From CAYFVR01 sp964346545 (GTDB lineage Bacteria; Desulfobacterota; Desulfobacteria; Desulfobacterales; Desulfococcaceae), in the NCBI GenBank assembly GCA_964346545.1, contig CAYFVR010000117.1, forward strand, positions 1-14,428: a stretch of DNA of 14,428 nt. Reading direction: 5' to 3'. The stretch's first letter is position 1, and each line of letters begins with the position of its first letter. Positions 6,898 to 13,651 of the stretch are shown here, piece by piece. The translations under genes were made by a program, and so were the position numbers. Under the pieces are notes generated by a model, which saw only the letters and a program-made list of their open reading frames with translations, did no database searches and was not told where the DNA came from.

Positions 6898-7976
6898 ATG
6901 GGGCAACGAACCGAATTCCGCGCATGGCGATCCGGGGCGTGGGCGTGGTGGGCGGATTCGGATGCGGAATCGAGGCCCTTTCGGCGGCGCTTGCGGCGGG
7001 GCGGACGGAACCCCGGCCGGTCTCCATCCCCACCGTTCACGAAACGGTGGAAACCGTGGGATTTTTCGCGGACACGGCGCCTTTGGCCGAATTCGTGTCC
7101 AAGCGGGCCCTGCGGCGGCTGCCCCACCACACCCGCATGGCGCTTCTGGGGGGAACGCTGGCGCTCAAGGACGCCGGCGCGGAGTCGCCTTTGGATGACA
7201 GAACCGCCATCGTCGTGGCCACGGGATACGGCTCCACCTGCAACACCTTCGATTTTCAGGGGCTTTCCATCGAAGACGATATCCGCCGGTTCTCCCCGAT
7301 CCAGTTTTCCAATTCCGTCCACAACGCGGCCGGCGCCCACATGGCGGTGGTGTTCCGGGCCCACGGCCCCAATATCTCCATCAACCAGCTCGATCTGTCC
7401 CTGCCGGCGGCGCTCCGAACGGCGGCCATCTGGCTGGCCGAAGGACGGGCCGACCGGGTGCTGGTGGGCGGCGTGGACGAGTTTTCCCGGGTTATGGCGT
7501 ACCATCGCCATCGGCTGATCGCAGAAGGGATTGCCAATCCCGTGCCCGTGGGCGAAGGCGCCGCGTTTTTTCTGCTGACGGCGGAGGGAACGGAAACGCC
7601 CCAATACGGATTCCTGCGGGACCCCTGGTGCGGAGTGGGAAACGTCGCGCCGCCGGTTCCCGAAGGCGCCGTGGTGATTCGGAACGCCACCGGGTTTCAG
7701 GAGGCGGAGGAAATGGGCGGCGGATCGGTTTCCGGGGACGGGACCGCCGAGGAGATCAACCTGACCGGCCTCTACGGCCACCTCCCCATCGGGATGGGAT
7801 TCGACATTGCCGCGGCGGCCATCGGGCACCGGGCGGGACGGATTCCGGATGGGAAAAGTCCGTGGCCGGGAGAGACGGCGGCTATGGATGGAACGCCCGG
7901 CGATGCACCTCCGGTTGCGTGTGTCCGCAATGGCGCGGCGGGGGGATGGGGGCGGGTGGTCGTGGAGCGCCGATAG
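6894..7976 (+). CDS. Beta-ketoacyl synthase-like chain-length factor, active-site Cys absent
   Basis: A 360-residue ketosynthase-fold protein, shorter than its neighbour. The strand before the nucleophile reads GPNISINQLDLSLPAALRTA; aligned to the partner's GPVETVVTACSAG, the catalytic Cys is Asp167. The HGTGT motif is absent, but a GH motif remains (TGLYGHLPIGMGFDIAAAAI, His296). This matches the chain-length-factor class of aryl polyene and type II PKS clusters, which pairs with an active KS and shapes its product tunnel. I chose ATG 6894, which overlaps the previous stop as ATGA; ATG 6924 would also leave a complete domain (MAIRGVGVVGGFG). The last 45 residues after IPDG look unrelated to the family and may be a disordered tail. 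Last gene of this operon. Confidence 0.82.
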   Translation: MNGATNRIPRMAIRGVGVVGGFGCGIEALSAALAAGRTEPRPVSIPTVHETVETVGFFADTAPLAEFVSKRALRRLPHHTRMALLGGTLALKDAGAESPLDDRTAIVVATGYGSTCNTFDFQGLSIEDDIRRFSPIQFSNSVHNAAGAHMAVVFRAHGPNISINQLDLSLPAALRTAAIWLAEGRADRVLVGGVDEFSRVMAYHRHRLIAEGIANPVPVGEGAAFFLLTAEGTETPQYGFLRDPWCGVGNVAPPVPEGAVVIRNATGFQEAEEMGGGSVSGDGTAEEINLTGLYGHLPIGMGFDIAAAAIGHRAGRIPDGKSPWPGETAAMDGTPGDAPPVACVRNGAAGGWGRVVVERR

Positions 7977-8002
7977 AGAACCCGCACTCAGCCGAAGGAG
8001 AC

Positions 8003-8092
8003 ATGCCCTGCTTCTCCCAAGCAACCCCAAACCGTAGCCCGCCATCCGAATCCGAGCCCAGCCAATTTAACGAAACAACGATCTCTCCATAA
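8003..8092 (+). CDS. Possible 29-residue ORF downstream of the chain-length factor
   Basis: ATG 8003 is preceded by GAAGGAG (7994-8000) at close, somewhat short spacing. The peptide (MPCFSQATPNRSPPSESEPS and nine more residues) is rich in Ser and Pro with no recognisable domain. It lies 26 bases after the previous stop. It could be a small gene, the start of a decayed next operon gene, or chance. Only the ribosome site favours it. Confidence 0.2.
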   Translation: MPCFSQATPNRSPPSESEPSQFNETTISP

Positions 8093-8100
8093 CGCCATCC

Positions 8101-8123
8101 GCCGGGATTCCATCGAACCCGGC
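8101..8123 (+). terminator. Hairpin after the ketosynthase operon, possible terminator
   Basis: GCCGGG-A-TTC (8101-8110), loop CATC, GAA-CCCGGC (8115-8123): nine pairs with one bulged base. There is no T run directly after it, so an intrinsic terminator is only possible. Confidence 0.35.
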
Positions 8124-8379
8124 GATCCGTCGCTATTAGTCCGCCCCCCCCCTTCGTCACGCCCCTTCCCCTTCATTGATTCGCTCGATATCCCATCCGG
8201 ACGCCATCCGAATTTCCAATTTTTATCTTCTCCGAGGCCGTGATAGGTTTCCGGCTTTGCGGGACAGGTCGGGAAACGACCGGAATTTCGCGCTTTCCCG
8301 AGATGTCCGCCCGCGTCCCGTTCGTTGGATGGAAGCGGAAGAACGATTCTTGTTCCCTTTTTCGAAAGAGCCAAACGAA

Positions 8380-9657
8380 ATGACCGAAAACTATCGCGCC
8401 ATGTGGCAAGACCTTGGACTCGACTTGGACGCCCACGACGGCCTTCTGGGCGTCTTGGGCAAAGCCTACCAGGACATCTACCTGTCCCAAAAAAACCGGC
8501 CCGAAACCATGAGCTATTTCGATTTCGTGATGAGCGAAGTTCACGGCCTGCGAATCAAGGAGTTGCTGGACGAAAAGGCGGCCGGCCGCAAGGTCGTCGG
8601 CTCCTATTGCGTCTTCGTGCCCGAAGAGATCGTGCTGGCGGCCAACGCCACGCTGGTGGGGCTGTGTTCCGGCGCGGATTTCGCCATGGAATCGGTGGAA
8701 AAGCTGCTGCCCCGCAACACCTGCGCCCTAATCAAATCCTCCTTCGGATTCAAACTCGGCAAGGTCTGCCCCTACCTGGAAAGCGCGGACATGGTGGTGG
8801 GGGAAAACACCTGCGACGGCAAAAAGAAAGCCTACGAATCCCTGAAGGATTTGGTGGACAATCTGTACGTGATGGACCTCCCCCAGGTGAAATCGGACGA
8901 GGGCCGGGCCCTGCTCCGGGCCGAATACGAACGGTTCAAAACCGCCATGGAGGAATTGACCGGCGTCGCCGTCACGGCCGAATCCCTGAAGCGGGGAATC
9001 GAAACCGTCAACGCCAAGCGAACGGCCATCCACCGGCTTTCCGTCCTCCGCGCGGCCGATCCGGCGCCCATCTCCGGCCTGGACGCTCTGTTGGCCAATC
9101 AGGTCTTTTTCTACGACAACCCCGCCCGTTTCACCGAATCGGTCCATAAAATCTGCGACGAACTGGAAAAACGGATCGCGGAAAAAGCCGGCGCCTTTCC
9201 GGCCAAAACGCCCCGGGTGCTCATCTCGGGCTGCCCCCAGGCGGTGCCCAACTGGAAGCTGCCCTGGATCGTCGAATCCTCCGGCGCGGTGATCGTCGGC
9301 GAAGAGTCCTGCGTGGGCGAGCGTGGGACGCGCAACCTTGTCGAGGACTCCGGCGAAACGGTGGACCAGATGATGACGGCCATCGCGGATCGGTATTTTC
9401 AGGTCGATTGCGCCATCTTCACGCCCAACGCCCAACGGCGGGAGCACATCGAAGAAATGGTCGGCGCCTACAAGGCCGACGGGGTGATTCACTATGGGCT
9501 CCAGTTCTGCCAGCCCTATTTGATGGAGTCCATCCCGGCGGAAAAATCCTTGGAGGAAACGGGCATCCCCACCCTGCGGGTGGAGACCGACTACGGCATG
9601 GAGGACGCGGGCCAGTTGAAAACGCGCATCGAAGCCTTCATCGAGCAGTTGCGGTAG
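8380..9657 (+). CDS. Double-cubane-cluster anaerobic reductase (2-hydroxyacyl-CoA dehydratase family, YjiM-like)
   Basis: Members of this family, related to the 2-hydroxyacyl-CoA dehydratase catalytic subunits, carry an [Fe8S9] double-cubane cluster and reduce small substrates with electrons delivered by an ATP-driven activase. The 425-residue length fits. Motifs are GSYCVFVPEEIVLAAN (Cys77), LVGLCSGAD (Cys96), LPRNTCALIKSS (Cys115), KVCPYLESADMVVGENTCDG (Cys130, Cys145) followed by KKK, ISGCPQAVP (Cys285), EESCVGERGTRN (Cys311) and GLQFCQPYLME (Cys377). The TCDGKKK motif is characteristic of this reductase branch rather than true dehydratases. The start is ATG 8380 (AAAGAG upstream); the open frame extends to 8176, but those 68 residues have no family match. 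The activase follows after 16 bases. The natural substrate of the family is unsettled. Confidence 0.87.
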   Translation: MTENYRAMWQDLGLDLDAHDGLLGVLGKAYQDIYLSQKNRPETMSYFDFVMSEVHGLRIKELLDEKAAGRKVVGSYCVFVPEEIVLAANATLVGLCSGADFAMESVEKLLPRNTCALIKSSFGFKLGKVCPYLESADMVVGENTCDGKKKAYESLKDLVDNLYVMDLPQVKSDEGRALLRAEYERFKTAMEELTGVAVTAESLKRGIETVNAKRTAIHRLSVLRAADPAPISGLDALLANQVFFYDNPARFTESVHKICDELEKRIAEKAGAFPAKTPRVLISGCPQAVPNWKLPWIVESSGAVIVGEESCVGERGTRNLVEDSGETVDQMMTAIADRYFQVDCAIFTPNAQRREHIEEMVGAYKADGVIHYGLQFCQPYLMESIPAEKSLEETGIPTLRVETDYGMEDAGQLKTRIEAFIEQLR

Positions 9658-9673
9658 CCGGAGGAATCTCGCC

Positions 9674-10426
9674 ATGCCCTACGCGGGAATCGACATCGGT
9701 TCGCGAACCGTCGAGCTGGTCGTGGTGGACGCGGCCGGGGAGATCGAGATCAACCGCCAGACCGACACCGGCTTCGACCCCCTGGCTGCGGCGCGTGAGC
9801 TGATGGACGGGGTGGCCTATGACCGGATATTGGCCACCGGTTACGGCCGGAACCTCTTCGAAATCGCCTTCGACGCGCCCACGGCCACGGAAATCAAGGC
9901 CCACGCCCGGGGGGCCCGGGCCTGTTTCCCGGACGCCGAGGCGGTGTTGGACATCGGCGGGCAGGACAGCAAGGCCATCGCCCTGTTTTCCGACGGCCGG
10001 GTGAAGAAATTCGAGATGAACGACCGTTGCGCCGCCGGCACCGGAAAATTTCTGGAAATCATGGCCCGGGCCCTGGGCTTCGACATCGCCGAATTCGGCC
10101 CCGAGGCGCTGCGGGCCGAGACGGAGCTGACCGTCTCCAGCATGTGCACGGTCTTCGCCGAGTCGGAAGTCACCTCCCTGATCGCCAAGGGCGAAGACCG
10201 CCGCGTCATCGCCCGCGGACTCCACGCCGGCGTCGTCCGCCGAGCCGTCGGGATGATCCGTCGGGTTTCCGAAGACGGGGACATCGTCTTCACCGGCGGC
10301 GTGGCCAAAAACCCGGCCATGGGGACAATGTTGCGGGAAAAGCTGGGGCGCACGGTGTCGATCCCGGACGATCCCCAGCAAATCGGGGCGTTGGGGGCGG
10401 CGTTGTTGGCGATGGAAAGCAATTGA
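9674..10426 (+). CDS. Acyl-CoA dehydratase/reductase activase (BadF/HgdC, YjiL-like)
   Basis: A homodimeric [4Fe-4S] ATPase of the ASKHA fold that uses ATP hydrolysis to push single electrons into its partner reductase. The 250-residue protein shows the phosphate-1 loop GIDIGSRTVEL, DIGGQDSKAI near residue 93, the two cluster cysteines Cys119 in NDRCAAGTGKF and Cys158 in SSMCTVFAESEV, and the adenosine motif VFTGGVAKNPAM. The length is typical. GGAGGA at 9660-9665 is well placed before ATG 9674. It lies directly after the double-cubane reductase, the standard pairing, and is surely its electron donor. The donor that reduces the activase itself, a ferredoxin or flavodoxin, is not in the window. 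Confidence 0.92.
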   Translation: MPYAGIDIGSRTVELVVVDAAGEIEINRQTDTGFDPLAAARELMDGVAYDRILATGYGRNLFEIAFDAPTATEIKAHARGARACFPDAEAVLDIGGQDSKAIALFSDGRVKKFEMNDRCAAGTGKFLEIMARALGFDIAEFGPEALRAETELTVSSMCTVFAESEVTSLIAKGEDRRVIARGLHAGVVRRAVGMIRRVSEDGDIVFTGGVAKNPAMGTMLREKLGRTVSIPDDPQQIGALGAALLAMESN

Positions 10427-10456
10427 TGAATTTCCCCCTGAAAGGAAGCCCGCAAA

Positions 10457-10996
10457 ATGGAACGCGGAAAAAGAATATTGGCGGTCTGTCACTGCATTTT
10501 GAACAGCAATGCCAAAGTGTTCCCCTTGGCCGACGTCCCCGGCGTCAAGACCGACGCGATTTCCGCCTACGTGGAATCCGGGTGCGGCCTGCTCCAATTG
10601 CCGTGCTCGGAGCTGTCTTATTTGGGCGTGAACCGTTGGGGAATGACCCGGGAGCAGTACGACCACCCGAATTATCGGGCCCATTGCCGAGAGGTTCTGA
10701 AATACCCGATGATCCAGCTTCGGGCCTTCGCCCGGGCCGGGTACGAGCTGGTCGGCGTGATGGGTGTGGACGGCAGTCCCAGTTGCGGCGTGAACCGAAC
10801 GTGCGAGGGATTCGAAGGCGGAGAACTGGACTCCCGGGAACGGATCGTCCGGCAGATGAAAGCCCTTCGATTCGTTCCCGGCCCGGGCGTTTTTATGGAG
10901 GAGTTGATCGGCGAACTGAACCGATTCGGTCTGCAACCAGACCTGTTCGCCGTCGAGGAAAAGCAGATTGCATTCGATCAAGGAGAAACAACATGA
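10457..10996 (+). CDS. TudS-related putative desulfidase (CD3072-like)
   Basis: TudS (DUF523) is a [4Fe-4S] enzyme that removes sulfur from thiouracil; this 179-residue protein belongs to a related branch of unknown substrate. The three probable cluster ligands are in place: Cys11 in AVCHCILNSNAKV, Cys50 in LLQLPCSELSYLG and Cys110 in GVDGSPSCGVNRTC. Extra cysteines at 13, 43 and 116 are also present. RWGMTREQYDHPNYR and GGELDSRER look characteristic of the subgroup. The cluster in TudS keeps one iron free to bind the sulfur being removed; whether that holds here is inference. The ATG at 10457 has AAAGGA ten bases upstream. The gene ends ATGA, overlapping the next gene, so it is coupled to the ABC importer, and it sits after the reductase/activase pair. 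The family call is strong and the reaction unproven. Confidence 0.83.
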   Translation: MERGKRILAVCHCILNSNAKVFPLADVPGVKTDAISAYVESGCGLLQLPCSELSYLGVNRWGMTREQYDHPNYRAHCREVLKYPMIQLRAFARAGYELVGVMGVDGSPSCGVNRTCEGFEGGELDSRERIVRQMKALRFVPGPGVFMEELIGELNRFGLQPDLFAVEEKQIAFDQGETT

Positions 10997-11769
10997 AACG
11001 GACGTTGTGGACGGTGCTTGCGGGAACGGTTTGGATGGTCGCGGGATTCGGGGCTTTCGCCATGGCGGATTCCTCCTTTAAGACGGTGAAGGATCGGGGG
11101 GAACTGGTGGTCGGAATGTGCGCGCAATATCCGCCTTTCGAATCCAAAAACGAAAAAACCGGCGAATTGGAAGGATTCGACGTCGACATGGGAAGGGCGA
11201 TCGCGAAGGAAATGGGCGTGGAAGCGCGAATCGTGGACGCCGAATGGCAAGGGCTCCTGGGTGGATTGAAGAAGGGAGATTTCGACATCCTGATCACCTG
11301 CATGTCCAAATCCGAAACCCGCGAGGAAAACGTCAATTTCAGCGATGTGTACTACGAACTCCCCGATGTCGTCGTGGTTCGAGCGGATGAATCCGAAATC
11401 CGGGGATCGGCCGACCTGGATGGGAAAACCGTGGGGGTGCAGCTGGGATCGGCCAGCGAACAACTGGCCGACAAGATGAAGGATCGTTTCAAGGAAATCA
11501 GACGCTACAATTACAATCCCGAGGCGTTTACCGATCTCAAATTCAAACGGGTGGACGCCGTCCTGGTAGGGTACGCCTACGCCGTCAACCAAATGAAAAC
11601 CGATCCTTCGTTCAAAGTCGTGGGCGCTCCCTTGGCGAAGGCCGAAATCGTCATGGTCCTGCCGAAAAACACCGACGAACTGACCGCCCGCGTCAACGAG
11701 GCTCTCGACAAGATTCGTAAAAACGGCGTATACGATGAAATCCACGCCCGCTGGCTGAAAATCGACTAA
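10993..11769 (+). CDS. Polar amino acid-type ABC transporter substrate-binding protein
   Basis: A family 3 periplasmic solute-binding protein (HisJ/GlnH type) of 258 residues. The N-terminus MKRTLWTVLAGTVWMVAGFG continues AFAMADSS, a type I signal peptide with likely cleavage after AMA (residue 25). No lipobox Cys is seen, so the mature protein should be free in the periplasm. Fold motifs are DRGELVVGMCAQYPPFE, ELEGFDVDMGRAIAKEMGV, WQGLLGGLKKGDFDILI, MSKSETREENVNFSD and a late GVYDEIHARWLK. AAGGAG at 10979-10984, inside the end of the TudS-like gene, is ideally placed before ATG 10993. The permease follows after 17 bases. The ligand is probably an amino acid or related small zwitterion; its coupling to the desulfidase suggests a sulfur compound, which is inference. 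Confidence 0.92.
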   Translation: MKRTLWTVLAGTVWMVAGFGAFAMADSSFKTVKDRGELVVGMCAQYPPFESKNEKTGELEGFDVDMGRAIAKEMGVEARIVDAEWQGLLGGLKKGDFDILITCMSKSETREENVNFSDVYYELPDVVVVRADESEIRGSADLDGKTVGVQLGSASEQLADKMKDRFKEIRRYNYNPEAFTDLKFKRVDAVLVGYAYAVNQMKTDPSFKVVGAPLAKAEIVMVLPKNTDELTARVNEALDKIRKNGVYDEIHARWLKID

Positions 11770-11786
11770 AAGCCTATCGATCCCTC

Positions 11787-12455
11787 ATGGAGAGTTTTCG
11801 GATCGATATCCTCCTCGATGCCGCGCCGCTGCTGGGCGAGGGACTCGTCGTCACCCTCGCCGTTTCCTTGGCCGCCTTCTGCCTATCCCTCGTCATTGGC
11901 CTGGTCGTGGGGATCGCCCGATCCGAATCGACGAAGGCGCGACGGTTTTTCGGGCCATACGTCGAAATATTTCGGGGTACGCCGTTGTTGATTCAACTTT
12001 TCTTCATCTATTACGGACTGCCCACGATCGGCGTGAACATGGAGCGATACACGGCGGGAATCGTAGGTCTAGGTCTGAATGGCGGCGCGTACATCTCCGA
12101 AATCGTTCGAGGCGCGTTGTTCTCGGTGGGAAAGGAACAAAAGGACGCAGCCGCCGCGTTGGGATTCAACTGGATCCAGGGGATGGCGCACATCGTCCTG
12201 CCCCAGTCCATCCGAGTCGCGCTGCCGCCATTGGTCAATGCCTTTTCCGCGCTTCTGAAAGACTCGTCGCTGGTTTCCGTGCTGGCGATCACGGAGCTGA
12301 CACGGGTCAGCCAGCTGATCTACACCCGGACGTTCCGGGCATTCGAAGTGTATCTGGCGGTCGGTGCGCTCTATTTCGGGATGATTTATTCGGTGGCCTT
12401 GGTTTCCCGACGCCTGGAAAAACGCTTCGGCATTTCGGGTCGATACGGCGTCTAA
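11787..12455 (+). CDS. Polar amino acid-type ABC transporter permease (HisM/GlnP type)
   Basis: A 222-residue inner-membrane permease. Hydrophobic segments lie near residues 16-43, 65-82, 88-112, 145-169 and 188-206. The EAA loop that contacts the ATPase is at about 117-140 (EQKDAAAALGFNWIQGMAHI, then VLP). YVEIFRGTPLLIQLFFIYYG is the strongly conserved family segment. The domain is complete and of normal length. It follows the binding protein closely and must partner with it. No Shine-Dalgarno sequence is obvious before ATG 11787. No ATP-binding subunit is found downstream, where one would usually be; the next gene is selD. The ATPase must come from another locus. Confidence 0.92.
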   Translation: MESFRIDILLDAAPLLGEGLVVTLAVSLAAFCLSLVIGLVVGIARSESTKARRFFGPYVEIFRGTPLLIQLFFIYYGLPTIGVNMERYTAGIVGLGLNGGAYISEIVRGALFSVGKEQKDAAAALGFNWIQGMAHIVLPQSIRVALPPLVNAFSALLKDSSLVSVLAITELTRVSQLIYTRTFRAFEVYLAVGALYFGMIYSVALVSRRLEKRFGISGRYGV

Positions 12456-12548
12456 CGCGGCGGAAAAAATTTGCGGATCGCGGCGGATCGCCTTGGCGGT
12501 TTCATCGAGAGAACGAAACACCGACTTGGAAATCGAGGAGGAATTCCG

Positions 12549-13598
12549 ATGACGGATCACCCAAACATTCGACTGACCGAGGCGGTCGCCGGCGCCGGTT
12601 GAGCGTCCAAATTGGCGCCAGGGGACCTGGACCGGGCATTGTGCGGCATGGCGTTTCCCACCGACGACCATGTCCTGGTGGGATTGGATCGGGCGGACGA
12701 CGCCGGCGTCTACCGGGTGTCGGACGAACTGGCGCTGATCCAGACGGTGGATTTCTTCACGCCGGTGGTGGACGATCCCTACGCCTTCGGCCGGATCGCG
12801 GCCGCCAACGCCCTGAGCGACGTGTACGCCATGGGCGGCGTCCCGAAAACCGCCATGAATCTGGTGGCCTTTCCGGCGCGGGAGATGGATTTGTCGGTGC
12901 TTCGGGCGATCATCCAGGGCGGCATCGACACCCTGGCCGAGGCCGAGGTGGTGCTGATCGGCGGCCACAGCGTCGAGGACAAGGAGCTGAAATACGGCCT
13001 GTCCGTCACCGGCTTCGTCCACCCGGATCGGGTGCTGACAAAAACGGGTCTCCGGCCGGGCGACCGGCTGGTGCTCACCAAGCCGCTGGGAACCGGCATC
13101 GTCAACACCGCCATAAAGGCCGCCATGGCCTCCCCGGAACTGGTCGAAACCGTCACCGAACTCATGGCCGGGCTGAATCGGATCGCCGCCGAAACGATGG
13201 TCCGCTTCGACGCGGGGGCCTGCACCGACGTGACCGGCTTCGGATTGCTGGGCCATTTGGCCGAAATGGTCCAAGGCTCCGGGGCGGGCGTCCGTCTCGT
13301 TTCGGAGCGGGTGCCGCTCATTCCCGAAAGCCTGGGATTCGCCTCCATGGGACTGATCCCGACGGGGGCGTACCGGAACCGGGAATTCCGCGAATCCATG
13401 ATTGTTTTCTCGGAGACCGTGCCCCGCGAGCGCCAAGACCTGCTCTTCGATCCCCAGACCTCCGGCGGCCTGCTCGTCGCGGTTCGATCCGACCAGTCGA
13501 ACGCGCTGGTCCGGGCGCTCCGGGAGGCAGGAATCGCGGACGCCTCGGAAATCGGCGAGGTGATCAAGGGACCGGACGAGATCATTCGGGTGGAATGA
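12549..13598 (+). CDS. selD: Selenide, water dikinase with selenocysteine at the active site (UGA 12600-12602)
   Basis: SelD makes selenophosphate from selenide and ATP, the selenium donor for selenocysteine and selenouridine. The gene starts at ATG 12549, seven bases after a perfect AGGAGG. It reads MTDHPNIRLTEAVAGAG, then an in-frame TGA, then ASKLAPGDLDRAL. Aligned to E. coli SelD (GAGCGCK), the TGA falls on the catalytic Cys17 position and Lys21 on the essential Lys20, so the TGA codes for selenocysteine (residue 18). Further motifs are AANALSDVYAMGG, LIGGHSVEDKE, TKPLGTGI, TDVTGFGLLGHL and LLFDPQTSGGLLVAV. With the readthrough the protein is 349 residues, the normal SelD length; automatic callers would start it falsely at TTG 12612. 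It lies 93 bases after the permease and is followed by yedF. Confidence 0.94.
12603..12630 (+). promoter_or_regulatory. Candidate bacterial SECIS hairpin in selD
   Basis: Downstream of the TGA, CCAGG (12618-12622) pairs with CCTGG (12626-12630) around a small G-rich loop, about 19-22 bases after the codon. Bacterial SECIS elements are short hairpins at this distance with apical G residues, to which SelB binds. The element was read by eye, and the pairing extends poorly below the top stem. Confidence 0.45.
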
Positions 13599-13651
13599 TG
13601 GCAACTTCCGGACCAAGTGAAGCAAGCAAAAAATCGACGGAGGGAAATGCC

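Larger units (their letters stand above)
7977..8379. other. 403-base intergenic region between the two rightward operons
   Basis: It holds a terminator-like hairpin at 8101-8123, a tract of nine C near 8143-8151 and a 29-codon ORF with a good ribosome site at 8003-8092. Base composition becomes less coding-like after about 8090. I found no convincing promoter for the downstream operon, although one is expected here. Confidence 0.6.

Noticed and set aside
7628..8002. Open frame overlapping the end of the chain-length factor
   Set aside because: Arg/Gly-rich shadow of the ketosynthase-like gene; only the stretch from 8003 has an independent ribosome site.
8339..8360. Small hairpin AAGAA-CGA-TTCTT followed by CCCTTTTT as a terminator or attenuator
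   Set aside because: Five A/T-rich pairs are too weak, and it lies just upstream of the reductase start where termination makes little sense.
8176..8379. Extended N-terminus for the double-cubane reductase
   Set aside because: The added 68 residues have no family match and no ribosome site at the far start; family length and motifs fit ATG 8380.
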